The notes under the pieces were generated by a model. The model did no database searches. It was not told where the DNA came from and saw nothing but the letters and a program-made list of their open reading frames with translations. From positions 1-51,027 of the forward strand of contig CALZIL010000001.1 in NCBI GenBank assembly GCA_945787495.1: DNA of 51,027 bases, written 5' to 3'. Every line of letters begins with the position of its first letter. Position 1 is the first letter of the stretch. Positions 39,136 to 48,070 of this stretch are shown here, one piece after another. The position numbers and the translations under genes are program-made. This DNA is from an uncultured Afifella sp. (lineage in GTDB: Bacteria > Pseudomonadota > Alphaproteobacteria > Rhizobiales > Afifellaceae).

Positions 39136-40125
39136 CTAGCTCATCACCACATTGGCGGAGGATTCGGGCAGTTCCTCGCCGAAGCAGCGCTGATAGAACT
39201 CGGCCACCAGCGGGCTCTCCAGTTCATCGCATTTGTTGAGAAAGGTGACCCGGAAGGCAAAGGCGGTGTCATTGAAGATTTCGGCATTTTCCGCCCAGGT
39301 GATCACCGTGCGCGGGCTCATGACGGTCGACAGATCGCCGTTCATGAAGGCGTTGCGGGTCATGTCGGCGACGCGAACCATGCGGCCGACCTCATCGCGG
39401 CCTTCCGGCGTGCGCTTTGCCTGCACTTTGGCCAGGACGATGTCGACTTCGTTGTCGTGCGGCAGATAGTTCAGCGTGGTGACGATCGACCAACGGTCCA
39501 TCTGGCCCTGATTGATCTGCTGGGTGCCGTGATAAAGGCCTGAGGTATCGCCGAGGCCAATCGTATTGGCGGTGGAAAACAGGCGGAAAGCCGGATGCGG
39601 GCGGATGACCCGATTCTGGTCGAGCAGCGTCAGCCGGCCAGAGACCTCCAGAACGCGCTGGATGACAAACATCACATCGGGCCGGCCGGCATCATATTCG
39701 TCGAAAACCAGCGCCGTGTTGCTCTGCAGCGCCCAAGGCAGAATGCCGTCGCGAAATTCGGTGACCTGCATGCCGTCCCTGATGACGATGGCGTCCTTGC
39801 CGACAAGGTCGATCCGGCTGATATGGCTGTCGAGGTTGACGCGCACCATCGGCCAGTTGAGGCGGGCCGCGACCTGTTCAAGATGAGTCGACTTGCCGGT
39901 GCCGTGATAGCCGGAGATCATCACCCGCCGGTTGTGGGCAAAGCCGGCCAGGATCGCCAGGGTCGTCTCGCGGTCGAATTGATAATCCTCGTCGAAATCG
40001 GGCACATGCTCGTCCGCCTCTGAAAAGGCCGGAACCTCCATGTCGGATTCGATCCCGAAAAGCTGGTGAACCGAGACGGTCATGTCCGGAACCGGGTACG
40101 ATAGCTCAGCCGCTGCAGTCATCAT
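39136..40125 (-). CDS. cobS: Cobaltochelatase AAA+ subunit CobS
   Basis: A 329-residue AAA+ ATPase that works with CobT to power cobalt insertion by CobN. Walker [10 protein letters not shown] is at 72-80, Walker B in [10 protein letters not shown], and sensor-type [14 protein letters not shown] follows. The N-terminal segment [19 protein letters not shown] is characteristic of CobS. Two adjacent ATGs (40125, 40122) follow AAGGAAG; either is possible. First gene of a cobST pair. No cobalamin riboswitch-like sequence was recognised in the 130 bases upstream. Confidence 0.96.
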   Translation of the reverse strand: MMTAAAELSYPVPDMTVSVHQLFGIESDMEVPAFSEADEHVPDFDEDYQFDRETTLAILAGFAHNRRVMISGYHGTGKSTHLEQVAARLNWPMVRVNLDSHISRIDLVGKDAIVIRDGMQVTEFRDGILPWALQSNTALVFDEYDAGRPDVMFVIQRVLEVSGRLTLLDQNRVIRPHPAFRLFSTANTIGLGDTSGLYHGTQQINQGQMDRWSIVTTLNYLPHDNEVDIVLAKVQAKRTPEGRDEVGRMVRVADMTRNAFMNGDLSTVMSPRTVITWAENAEIFNDTAFAFRVTFLNKCDELESPLVAEFYQRCFGEELPESSANVVMS

Positions 40126-40256
40126 GTCTTCCTTGGGCAATCATTCTTGCGATTTTAGGTCTCGGGAAATCCGGGCCGTCATGCAGGCCGCCGCCTTGCG
40201 TGTCATTTCCCGTTCGGCGGTGGCAGGCGTGCTGTCGTGCCCGCAGGCAGTGCGTC

Positions 40257-40877
40257 TTAACAGAAACCGACGCTCTTCAGATAGTTATAGGCCTGGATAA
40301 TGTCACGCAGTTTGTCTTCCAGAGAGCGATCGCCGCCATTGGCGTCGGGGTGGTGGCGCTTGACGAGCTGTTTGTAGCGATCCTTGACGTCCTGTGCGCT
40401 CGCTGTCGCGTCGAGACCAAGCGTCCTCAGCGACTTGCGCTCCATGTTGCGCACGGTGCGGCGCGGTTCGGCATCGGGCTTTTTAGCGCGGAACCCGCCG
40501 GGAAAAAGCCGGAAGGGATCATCGGCCTTGCCGGTCCATCCGGTTTTCGTCCGGCCGGTGGGCGGCGGAACGTCGTCGCCAGAGGCATTGGCACCCATGC
40601 GCCAGGTTGGCCGGTGGCCGACCGTTGAATCCTTCTGATAGGACTGGATGTCGCCGTCGTTCATGCCGGAAAAGTAATTGTAGGACTTGTTGTAGGCGCG
40701 CACATGCTCGAGGCAGAACCAGTGGAATTCACCCTCAGCCTCGCGGCCCTTGGGCGCGCGGTGCTCACCGACCGCCGCGCAGCCGGCAGCATCGCAGGCG
40801 CGCTTTTTCGGCTTCTCGGCCGGGCGCCTTTGCCGCTTGACGCGGATCTTGTCGAAATAGGTCGACTCAAGCTTCAT
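40257..40877 (-). CDS. J-domain co-chaperone (C-terminal DnaJ domain)
   Basis: A 206-residue protein with a J domain at its C-terminus: LRTLGLDATASAQDVKDRYK leads to the HPD motif at 176-178 (KRHHPDANGGD) and ends with DIIQAYNYLKSVGFC. The N-terminal half is a basic segment followed by CDAAGCAAVGEHRAPK and FHWFCLEHVRAYNKSYNYF, whose three cysteines and histidines could bind zinc. This arrangement is common in rhizobial DnaJ-like proteins beside bolA. ATG 40877 is chosen since MKLESTYFDKIRVK is the usual start. It is divergent from bolA with 70 bases between. Confidence 0.9.
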   Translation of the reverse strand: MKLESTYFDKIRVKRQRRPAEKPKKRACDAAGCAAVGEHRAPKGREAEGEFHWFCLEHVRAYNKSYNYFSGMNDGDIQSYQKDSTVGHRPTWRMGANASGDDVPPPTGRTKTGWTGKADDPFRLFPGGFRAKKPDAEPRRTVRNMERKSLRTLGLDATASAQDVKDRYKQLVKRHHPDANGGDRSLEDKLRDIIQAYNYLKSVGFC

Positions 40878-40947
40878 GTTGCCACTATGCCTATCGGCTT
40901 GCCGGGTCTCAAGCTGTCCGGACCACACAAACGCATGACTATACCTG

Positions 40948-41244
40948 ATGAGTGTTAAAGATCGTATTGAAAAACGCTTGGCGGAGGCTTTAATGCCGCA
41001 AAGCCTCCAAGTCGTCGATGAATCCCACCTCCATGCCGGCCATGCCGGGGCGCGGCCGGAGGGGGAAACGCATTTCCGTGTCTATATTGTGTCGTCGGCC
41101 TTTAAAAGCAAAGGCCGGATCGACCGGCATCGCGTCGTGCATGAGATTCTGGCCGACGAATTGGCCGGTCCGGTCCATGCGCTGGCCATTCATGCCAGCG
41201 CCCCCGATGAGCCGACACGCGAGCCGACACGCGATCCCGGCTAG
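40948..41244 (+). CDS. bolA: BolA family protein
   Basis: A 98-residue BolA-type protein. The core VVDESHLHAGHAGARPEGETH and the helix-turn-helix-like SAFKSKGRIDRHRVVHEILADEL with conserved RHR are diagnostic. BolA proteins pair with monothiol glutaredoxins in iron-sulfur trafficking or act on transcription. No good ribosome binding site precedes the ATG. The TAG stop shares the palindrome CTAG with the stop of the convergent oxidoreductase gene, so the two genes overlap by 4 bases. The C-terminal EPTREPTRD is a short duplicated tail. Confidence 0.92.
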   Translation: MSVKDRIEKRLAEALMPQSLQVVDESHLHAGHAGARPEGETHFRVYIVSSAFKSKGRIDRHRVVHEILADELAGPVHALAIHASAPDEPTREPTRDPG

Positions 41245-42428
41245 CGCATTGTGCGCAGATCGTCCGGCCCCCAAGCCCGGGTGGTTGTGAAATCGGCGGT
41301 GTCCAGCCAGTGCCGATAGCTCTCCAGATCGACGCCATGGGTGCCGCGGCGGTGAAAATAGACGCTCTGGGCGAAGGCGCGTATGGGCGCGGTCGACAAA
41401 GCGGCGTTCAGAACCGGATTCGGCAAGGCCAGATCCAGACCGCGCCGCATCAGGCCCTTGAGCAGAAAACGCGGCAATTGCCATTTCAGGACGGCATCGG
41501 GCCGGGGCCCGCCGTTCAACAGGTGATCGGCCGTCAAGGCGCCGGCCCGCCGGCCGAACCGGAACGCGGTGCGGATGCCGCCGGCGGTCATCGGCGAGAC
41601 CCAGCCGGCCGCGTCGCCGATCAGCATGACATCGGCATCGGCGAACTGCCGCAGCGGGCCGCCGCAGGGGATGAGGCCGCTGCGGCGCTCCCTGATCGCG
41701 GCATTGTCCCAGTGAAACAGCGGCCGGGTCTTTTCCATGAAACGGGCAAGGTCCGGCTTGCGGCCGCCGCTGACCGCCAGGCCAAGCTGCGTGACATCCG
41801 GGCCGGGCGCCGCCCAGCCGATATAGCCGGGCGCCAGAGCGCTGTCGGCAAAGCAGTGCAGGAAACGCTTGTCGAGAAATTCGGAGGGTTTCAGTTCGAC
41901 TTCGACGCCGGTCAGGAATTTGCTGTTGCGGTCGAGACCGAAGGCTCGGGCGACGTGTGAACGAGCGCCGTCGGCGCCGATCAGGAAGCGCGTCGTGATG
42001 TCCTCGCCGGCGATGCGGATCAGGCCGCCGGTCCGCTCGGCTGCTTCAAACCGGCTGCCGCAAACGAGCTTTGCGCCGGCCATGACCGCCTCGCGGGCGA
42101 GCCAGCGCAGAAGATCGGCGGTGCGTGTCGTCAAAAAGGCATAGCCGGGCGAGAACAGGTCGACGCTTTTCAGATTTGGCGCATAGAGCCGCACACCGGG
42201 CACGCGCCGGGTCAGCCAATAGGGGATGTCGATCTCTTCGGCGGCTTCGGGCACCAGGATGCCGGTCGTGTGGACGCGGGCGCCCGGCTCGCGCTTGGCT
42301 TCCATGACCGCGACCTTGAGGCCGCGCATGGCGGCGGAGCGGGCGGCGGCGAGGCCGGCAAAGCTGGCGCCGATGATGACAAGATCGAAGTCGGCGGCAG
42401 AATTTTCGCTGTTTATTCGCACAACCAT
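41241..42428 (-). CDS. Geranylgeranyl-reductase-family FAD oxidoreductase
   Basis: A 395-residue flavoprotein of the geranylgeranyl reductase / FAD-dependent monooxygenase-like group. The N-terminal dinucleotide fold is FDLVIIGASFAGLAAARSA (GASFAG at 20-25; the usual middle Gly of GxGxxG is Ser). The ADP/ribose-binding acidic turn is VMEAKREPG, and the second FAD motif is LIGDAAGWVSPMTAGGI. RVHTTGILVPEA resembles the family's substrate-side loop. Substrate is unknown; relatives reduce isoprenoid chains in chlorophyll, quinone or archaeal lipid pathways. GGGAGGG lies 5 bases before ATG 42428, so the longer frame to 42482 is not used. Its stop overlaps that of bolA. Confidence 0.85.
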   Translation of the reverse strand: MVVRINSENSAADFDLVIIGASFAGLAAARSAAMRGLKVAVMEAKREPGARVHTTGILVPEAAEEIDIPYWLTRRVPGVRLYAPNLKSVDLFSPGYAFLTTRTADLLRWLAREAVMAGAKLVCGSRFEAAERTGGLIRIAGEDITTRFLIGADGARSHVARAFGLDRNSKFLTGVEVELKPSEFLDKRFLHCFADSALAPGYIGWAAPGPDVTQLGLAVSGGRKPDLARFMEKTRPLFHWDNAAIRERRSGLIPCGGPLRQFADADVMLIGDAAGWVSPMTAGGIRTAFRFGRRAGALTADHLLNGGPRPDAVLKWQLPRFLLKGLMRRGLDLALPNPVLNAALSTAPIRAFAQSVYFHRRGTHGVDLESYRHWLDTADFTTTRAWGPDDLRTMR

Positions 42429-42536
42429 GGCGCCCTCCCGGCCGGAAACAGGCTCTGGACTGGGGGTTCTGTGGCCTGCCATTGCGGCAAATTGCGGGCA
42501 AATGTGTCCGCGATGCGATAGCCGCGCCGGCTTCGT

Positions 42537-43829
42537 TTAGCCTTCAGCCGGGCCGGTCGGGATCGGCCGAGGCACACGCAAGGGCGCGACGCGCAGCTGG
42601 GTGATCTGGTTGCGAACCTTGCGCAGGACCTTGAAGCGGAAGCGGTGGAAGGTGAATTCCTGGCCCTGTTCGGGGATGGTGCGAGCCTCGTGAATGACAA
42701 GACCGGCAATGGTCGTCGCCTCGTCATCAGGCAGCGACCAGTCGAGCGCCCGGTTGAGGTCGCGAATCGGCACGGTGCCGTCGACGATGATCGAGCCGTC
42801 GGCCTGCTGTTCCACGCCCTGAATGTCGACGTCGTGCTCATCGGCGATGTCGCCGACGATCTCCTCCAGAATGTCCTCCAGCGTCACCAGGCCCATCACC
42901 TCGCCATATTCGTCGACGGTGAGGGCAAAGTGGGCCTTGCGGCGCAGAAACTCGTTCAATTGCGCCTGCAGGGTCGTGGTATCGGGCACGAACCACGGTT
43001 CGGCGGCGACCTGCATGATCTTGATCTTGTCGGCCTTGCCGCCGGCCGCCGCCAAAGCGCGCAACAGATCCTTGGCATGCAGGACACCGACAATGTTTTC
43101 CGGCTCACCGCGCCACAGCGGCAGGCGGGTATAGGGGCTGGCCATGGCAGCTTCTACGATCTTGTCGGTCGGATCGTCGGCATTGAGCGCCTGCATGTTG
43201 GTGCGGTGGACCATGATGTCGGAGACATCGAGAGCGCTGAGATCAAGAAGGCCGCCGAGCATGTCGCGGTCGCCCTTGCGGACGCTGCCTTCGCGATGAA
43301 GCAGATCAACGGCGCCACGGATCTCGTCATGGGCGGAGACCAGATCATCGGCATCAGTGCCTGCGCCGACGACGCGCAAAATGGCCCGGACGATCCATTC
43401 CACGAAGACGACGAACGGCCCGAACACGGTGACCGCCAGGCGCACAAGGGGCGCGACGGTGATGGCGAAGCGGTCGGGCACGGCGAGCGCCCAGGTCTTG
43501 GGCAGCACTTCGGCAAAGACCAGGACGAGGAAGGTCATCACCAATGTCGCATAAGCGACGCCGGCCTCGCCGAATAGCTGGATAAAGACGCTGGTCGCCA
43601 GCGCCGAGGCGAAAATATTGACCAGATTGTTGCCGAAAAGCAGGGCGCCGATCAGCCGCTCCTTGGCGGTGAGCAGGCGGTTGACGGTTCCGGCGCGCTT
43701 GTCACCGGCCTTTTCAAGCTGGTGCATGCGGGCACGCGAGGACGCGGTCAAAGCCGTCTCGGAGCCGGAAAAGAAAGCCGACAGACAGATCAGGGCGAAA
43801 ATGGCGACGACGATGGCCCAGAGCCACAT
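42537..43829 (-). CDS. CBS-domain membrane protein of the HlyC/CorC (CNNM-like) family
   Basis: A 430-residue protein with an N-terminal DUF21 membrane domain of four helices (about 4-25, 62-82, 90-112 and 125-150; FFSGSETALTASSRARMHQLE, LLFGNNLVNI and FAEVLPKTWAL are typical). A tandem CBS pair follows (about 195-320; VHRTNMQALNADDP, GVLHAKDLL, YGEVMGLVTLEDILEEIVGDI), then a C-terminal CorC_HlyC domain. Members are implicated in magnesium or cobalt efflux or homeostasis; some are misnamed hemolysins. It begins 3 bases after the aroB stop codon in the same direction, so aroK-aroB and this gene form one transcript, a common rhizobial order. Confidence 0.94.
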   Translation of the reverse strand: MWLWAIVVAIFALICLSAFFSGSETALTASSRARMHQLEKAGDKRAGTVNRLLTAKERLIGALLFGNNLVNIFASALATSVFIQLFGEAGVAYATLVMTFLVLVFAEVLPKTWALAVPDRFAITVAPLVRLAVTVFGPFVVFVEWIVRAILRVVGAGTDADDLVSAHDEIRGAVDLLHREGSVRKGDRDMLGGLLDLSALDVSDIMVHRTNMQALNADDPTDKIVEAAMASPYTRLPLWRGEPENIVGVLHAKDLLRALAAAGGKADKIKIMQVAAEPWFVPDTTTLQAQLNEFLRRKAHFALTVDEYGEVMGLVTLEDILEEIVGDIADEHDVDIQGVEQQADGSIIVDGTVPIRDLNRALDWSLPDDEATTIAGLVIHEARTIPEQGQEFTFHRFRFKVLRKVRNQITQLRVAPLRVPRPIPTGPAEG

Positions 43830-43832
43830 GGT

Positions 43833-44969
43833 TCAGGTCTCAAGCTGGTGTTGAAGGAATTGCCGGACAGTGCCCTCATCGACATCGTCGGCAATAAAGG
43901 CGCGGCCGATGCCTTTTGTCAGGACGAAGGTCAGGCGGCCGCTTGTGACCTTCTTGTCCTGGCCGATGTGGTGCATCAATTGCGCGGCGGCAAGCGGCGG
44001 GCCGGGAATTGCCGATATGGCGACTGGCAGGCCGGCCCGGCTCAAATGGGCTTGTACCCGTTCCGTGTCGTCGTGCGGCGCAAGACCGAGTTCGGCCGAA
44101 AACCGGTGGGCCAGAACCAGGCCGATGGCGACGGCCTCGCCATGCACCAGGCGGGCGGCATCATAGCCGCAGGCGCCTTCAAGAGCGTGAGCAAAAGTGT
44201 GACCGAGATTGAGAAGAGCGCGCCGGCCGGCTTCTCGCTCGTCGGCAGCGATGATCGCCGCCTTGGCCTGACAGCATTCGGTGACGGCATGGATTGAGGC
44301 CTCGCCGCCGGCAAAAACCGCCTCACGATTGTCTTCAAGCCAGGTGAAAAAGTCAGGGCGGTCGATCAGGCCGTATTTGACGACCTCCGCATAGCCGGCG
44401 GCGAATTCGCGCCGCGGCAGTGTGGCAAGCAGGTCGGTATCGGCCAGCACCAGGCGCGGCTGGAAGAAGGCGCCGACCAGGTTCTTGCCCTGCGGTGCGT
44501 TGATGCCGGTCTTGCCGCCGACGCTGGAATCAACCTGCGCCAGCAGCGAGGTCGGGACCTGCATCAGCTGCATGCCGCGGCGGGTGATCGCGGCGGCGAA
44601 CCCGGCAAGATCGCCGACGACGCCGCCACCGAGCGCGATCACCACATCGTTGCGCTCCAGCCGGGCATCCAGCAATTGGCCGACGACGTCCTGCAGCCGC
44701 TCAAAGCTCTTTGAGGCCTCACCGGCCGGGATTGTGATCACCGTCGCCTCAATCGCCTCTTGCGCCAACGCTTCCTGCAATGCCGGCAGGTGCAGGCCGG
44801 CGAGGTTTTCATCGGTCACAATGGCGGCGCGGGCGCGCGGAAGGACGGCGCGCAGATGCGCGCCCGCTTGCGCGATTAGCCCGGCGCCGATGACGATGTC
44901 ATAGCCGCGCTCGCCCAGTGCGACATGAATGGTCTTCGCGGTGCTTGTCACGTTGGCCTGCTGGTTCAT
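43833..44969 (-). CDS. aroB: 3-dehydroquinate synthase
   Basis: A 378-residue NAD- and metal-dependent enzyme of the shikimate pathway that cyclises DAHP to 3-dehydroquinate. Typical blocks are ALGGGVVGDLAGFAAA, MQVPTSLLAQVDSSVGGKTGIN, the metal-binding GYAEVVKYGLI, and LLNLGHTFAHALE and LVHGEAVAIGL, which carry the zinc-binding histidines. It overlaps the end of aroK by 4 bases (ATGA), so the two are translationally coupled. Confidence 0.97.
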   Translation of the reverse strand: MNQQANVTSTAKTIHVALGERGYDIVIGAGLIAQAGAHLRAVLPRARAAIVTDENLAGLHLPALQEALAQEAIEATVITIPAGEASKSFERLQDVVGQLLDARLERNDVVIALGGGVVGDLAGFAAAITRRGMQLMQVPTSLLAQVDSSVGGKTGINAPQGKNLVGAFFQPRLVLADTDLLATLPRREFAAGYAEVVKYGLIDRPDFFTWLEDNREAVFAGGEASIHAVTECCQAKAAIIAADEREAGRRALLNLGHTFAHALEGACGYDAARLVHGEAVAIGLVLAHRFSAELGLAPHDDTERVQAHLSRAGLPVAISAIPGPPLAAAQLMHHIGQDKKVTSGRLTFVLTKGIGRAFIADDVDEGTVRQFLQHQLET

Positions 44970-45556
44970 TTGGCATTCTCGGAAAGCAGAAAATCCTCAA
45001 GCGCCTTCAGAGCATTGCCGACAATAATGGCATGCGGTGTGTCCCTGGACGCCACGATGATGTCGGCGGTGGCATAAACCGGCTCGCGGACGGCCAGCAG
45101 GCGCTTCATCACCGCCTCCGGATCGGCTTCGCTCAGAAGCGGCCGGTTGGCCTTGCGCTGCACCCGCTCCATCAGCAGTGGCAGGGCCGCCTTCAACCAG
45201 ATCGAGATGGCGTGACGGCCGATCTCGGCGCGGGTCTCGTCATTCATGAAAGCGCCGCCGCCGGTGGCAATCACTTTCGGGCCGCCGGCGAGCAGGCGGG
45301 CAATGACCTTGCGTTCGCCCTGGCGGAAATGGTCCTCGCCATAGGCGCTGAAAATTTCGGCAACCGTCAGATTGGCGGCCTGTTCGATTTCGGCGTCGGC
45401 ATCGACAAAGGGCAGGTCGAGCGCCGTCGCAAGCCGGCGGCCGACGCTGGTCTTGCCGGCGCCCATCATGCCGATCAGAACGATATTGCGGCCACGCAAA
45501 TGCGCGTGGATGCGATCCACATCCTGCTCGTCAATTGTTTGCGGGCCGGTTGGCAT
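44966..45556 (-). CDS. aroK: Shikimate kinase
   Basis: A 196-residue P-loop kinase that phosphorylates shikimate. Walker A GMMGAGKT is at 29-36, the shikimate-binding DADAEIE and ATGGGAFM follow, and the lid segment RKANRPLL carries the ATP-contacting arginine. ATG 45556 is preferred because AGGGGATC lies just upstream and the family normally starts close to the P-loop; the frame stays open to 45610. First gene of the aroK-aroB-CBS protein unit, divergent from the microprotein and xerD genes. Confidence 0.95.
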   Translation of the reverse strand: MPTGPQTIDEQDVDRIHAHLRGRNIVLIGMMGAGKTSVGRRLATALDLPFVDADAEIEQAANLTVAEIFSAYGEDHFRQGERKVIARLLAGGPKVIATGGGAFMNDETRAEIGRHAISIWLKAALPLLMERVQRKANRPLLSEADPEAVMKRLLAVREPVYATADIIVASRDTPHAIIVGNALKALEDFLLSENAK

Positions 45557-45715
45557 CCGATGATCCCCTGCTTGGGCATTCAGGTGCACGGCGGCGTGCC
45601 TTGAAGTCAAGATGGATAGCCAAAAGCGTAACCGTCAGACCGGCAGGCCTTGTAATCTGTCGCATGGAATCAGATAGAGTGTTGCCGGTGGCGGACAGCA
45701 ATTGCAGGCGGGGCG

Positions 45716-45859
45716 ATGCCAAGTCTAATCCGTTTTATCGTTATTCTGGCCCTGATCGGCGGTGCGGGCTATGCGGCCATGATCGCGCTGACGATCTTTG
45801 TTGAGCCGACACCGCGGGAAATGAGCGTGCGCATTCCCTCTGACAAGATGAATCCCTAG
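45716..45859 (+). CDS. 47-residue single-pass membrane microprotein
   Basis: A short open frame with an AGGCGGGG Shine-Dalgarno-like sequence just before the ATG. The product has one transmembrane helix (about residues 5-27, [17 protein letters not shown]...) followed by [20 protein letters not shown]. From memory, small proteins with this EPTPREM-x-VRIP ending occur between aroK and xerD in other rhizobia, which together with the good ribosome binding site and membrane segment argues for a real gene. Function unknown. The stop is 29 bases before xerD. Confidence 0.72.
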   Translation: MPSLIRFIVILALIGGAGYAAMIALTIFVEPTPREMSVRIPSDKMNP

Positions 45860-45888
45860 CGGTCGATGGCCGGCAAAGGGCAAATCCG

Positions 45889-46869
45889 ATGACCCGGGCC
45901 GGTCCGGCAAAGCCAGCGGCCGGCGCAGTCGGCGGAAGCGGCGATGGGTTCTTCATCGAGGCATTTCTGGAAATGCTGGCGGCCGAGCGCGGTGCAGCGG
46001 ACAACACCATCACCGGCTATCGCCGCGATCTGGAAGATTTTCACGCCAGCGCCGGATTGCTTTTCAATGCCACCGCCGGCGATCTTCGCCGTTATCTCAG
46101 CGTTCTTGCCGGGCGCGGCCTGGCGCCGGCCTCGCAGGCGCGGCGATTGTCGGCGCTCAGGCAGTTCTTCCGCTTTCTGGTGGCCGAAGGCGAACGCGCC
46201 GACGACCCGAGCGCGGCGCTGGAAAGTCCGAAGGCGCGACGCGGCCTGCCGAAAGTTCTCTCAATTGCCGATGTCGACCGGCTGCTGAAAGTTGCCCATG
46301 AGGCTGCCACCGCTGCACAGCCGGGCACCGGCCGGCAGGTCCAGGCGCTCAGAACCGTGGCGCTGCTGGAGCTGCTTTATGCGACGGGCTTGAGGATTTC
46401 CGAACTGGTTAGCCTGCCGGATGCCGCCGCGCGCGCCGGCCGCGCCTTCCTCACTGTGACCGGCAAGGGCGGGCGCGAGCGGATCGTGCCGCTCAACGAG
46501 GCCTCGCACAAGGCGGTTGCCGCTTATCGCGACGGCAGGAAAGCGGCAGGCGTTTCGGAAAAAGCCGCGGCCCAGGACGGATCGCGCTGGCTATTCCCGG
46601 CGGCCAGTGCGTCAGGCCATCTGACCCGCCAGGCCTTTGCCCGCGACCTGAAGGCCGTTGCGGCAGCGGCCGGCTTCAATGCGGCGGCCATATCGCCGCA
46701 TGTGCTGCGGCACGCCTTCGCCACGCATCTTCTTGCCAATGGCGCCGATCTCAGGGCCGTGCAGATGCTTTTGGGCCATGCCGACATCTCCACCACGCAG
46801 ATCTACACCCATGTGCTGGAAGAGCGGATGCGGGCGCTTGTCAGCGACCATCATCCGCTGGCCGATTGA
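45889..46869 (+). CDS. xerD: Tyrosine recombinase XerD
   Basis: A 326-residue recombinase with an N-terminal core-binding domain (about 20-110) and catalytic domain. Catalytic residues visible are R169 in [12 protein letters not shown]193 in [13 protein letters not shown]271-x-x-R274 in [15 protein letters not shown]297 in [11 protein letters not shown], and nucleophile Y306 in [10 protein letters not shown]. This is closer to XerD than the protein at 19970-20917. It acts with XerC at dif. Located between the aroK microprotein and accA, the usual rhizobial place for xerD. Confidence 0.94.
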   Translation: MTRAGPAKPAAGAVGGSGDGFFIEAFLEMLAAERGAADNTITGYRRDLEDFHASAGLLFNATAGDLRRYLSVLAGRGLAPASQARRLSALRQFFRFLVAEGERADDPSAALESPKARRGLPKVLSIADVDRLLKVAHEAATAAQPGTGRQVQALRTVALLELLYATGLRISELVSLPDAAARAGRAFLTVTGKGGRERIVPLNEASHKAVAAYRDGRKAAGVSEKAAAQDGSRWLFPAASASGHLTRQAFARDLKAVAAAAGFNAAAISPHVLRHAFATHLLANGADLRAVQMLLGHADISTTQIYTHVLEERMRALVSDHHPLAD

Positions 46870-46970
46870 CGGCCGGGCTTTGCTGCTTGCCTTGACTTCG
46901 CGCCGGGCCGCCGCCACGTTGCGGCGCAATACAAAAGGCGGGCCGGAACGGCCGATTTCCGGGATTGTCC

Positions 46971-47927
46971 ATGCGTTCCTTTCTTGATTTTGAAAAGCCG
47001 GTCGCCGATCTGGAAGGCCAGATCCAGCAATTGCGGCGGCTCGCCGATGAGGACGATACGGCGTCCGTCGCCGACGAGGTCGAAACGCTGGAACACAAGG
47101 CGCGCGAGCAGTTGCGCGCGCTTTATGCGAAACTGACACCGTGGCAGAAAACGCAGGTCGCCCGCCACCCGGACCGACCGCATGCCAGCGATTACATCTC
47201 GGCGCTGATCACCGATTTCACGCCGCTCGCCGGCGACCGCAAATTTGCCGACGACAAGGCGATCATTACCGGTTTCGGCCGGTTTCGCGGCGACTCCATC
47301 GCCATACTCGGTCAGGAAAAGGGATCGGACACGCAAAGCCGGCTGGACCATAATTTCGGCATGGCGCGACCGGAAGGCTACCGCAAGGCGGTGCGCATCA
47401 TGGCGCTGGCGGACCGGTTCGCCCTGCCGGTGCTGTCCTTCGTCGACACGGCCGGCGCCTATCCCGGCATCGGCGCGGAAGAACGCGGCCAGGCCGAAGC
47501 CATCGCCCGCTCAACCGAAGCTTGCCTGGCGCTCAAGGTGCCCTCGGTTGCCGTCATCATCGGCGAAGGCGGATCGGGCGGCGCCATCGCGATCGCCACC
47601 GCCAATCGGGTGCTGATGCTGGAACACGCCATCTACAGCGTGATTTCGCCGGAAGGGGCGGCGTCGATCCTGTGGCGCGATCCGGTGCGGGCGCAGGATG
47701 CGGCGACGGCGATGAAGATCACGGCAAGCGATCTGGTCACGCTCAAGATCATCGATGCGGTGATCCCCGAACCGCTCGGTGGCGCCCACCGCGATCCGGA
47801 AACGGCATTCACAGCCGCCTCGGACGCCATTGCGGAGGCATTTGACGGGCTTTCGGGCCTTACCGGCGAGGCGCTGAGAACGGCGCGGCGGGACAAATTC
47901 CTGGCGATTGGCCGCAATCTCGCCTGA
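46971..47927 (+). CDS. accA: Acetyl-CoA carboxylase carboxyltransferase subunit alpha
   Basis: A 318-residue alpha subunit that transfers carboxyl from biotin to acetyl-CoA with AccD, the first step of fatty-acid synthesis. It starts MRSFLDFEKPVADLEGQIQQL, and contains HPDRPHASDYI, FVDTAGAYPGIGAEERGQAEAIA and GEGGSGGAIAIATANRVLMLEHAIYSVISPEGAASILW, the crotonase-fold CoA-binding blocks. ATG 46971 is preferred to a TTG at 46965; the ribosome binding site is weak. It ends about 140 bases before the transpeptidase gene. Confidence 0.97.
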   Translation: MRSFLDFEKPVADLEGQIQQLRRLADEDDTASVADEVETLEHKAREQLRALYAKLTPWQKTQVARHPDRPHASDYISALITDFTPLAGDRKFADDKAIITGFGRFRGDSIAILGQEKGSDTQSRLDHNFGMARPEGYRKAVRIMALADRFALPVLSFVDTAGAYPGIGAEERGQAEAIARSTEACLALKVPSVAVIIGEGGSGGAIAIATANRVLMLEHAIYSVISPEGAASILWRDPVRAQDAATAMKITASDLVTLKIIDAVIPEPLGGAHRDPETAFTAASDAIAEAFDGLSGLTGEALRTARRDKFLAIGRNLA

Positions 47928-48070
47928 TTGTGCGATCACATGGTTTTGACAGCGTTTTCGGTGATTTACGTCGCATTTACACCTCTGCTGCGCTTGCGGT
48001 AACGTTTCGTCAACGTTAATCCTTTCACAGTGCGGCACAGGTAGACAGGCTCGCGAGGATCGGGGACGAC

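Noticed and set aside
40126-40256. Cobalamin riboswitch before cobS
   Set aside because: The region is only about 130 bases and no B12-box-like sequence could be recognised.
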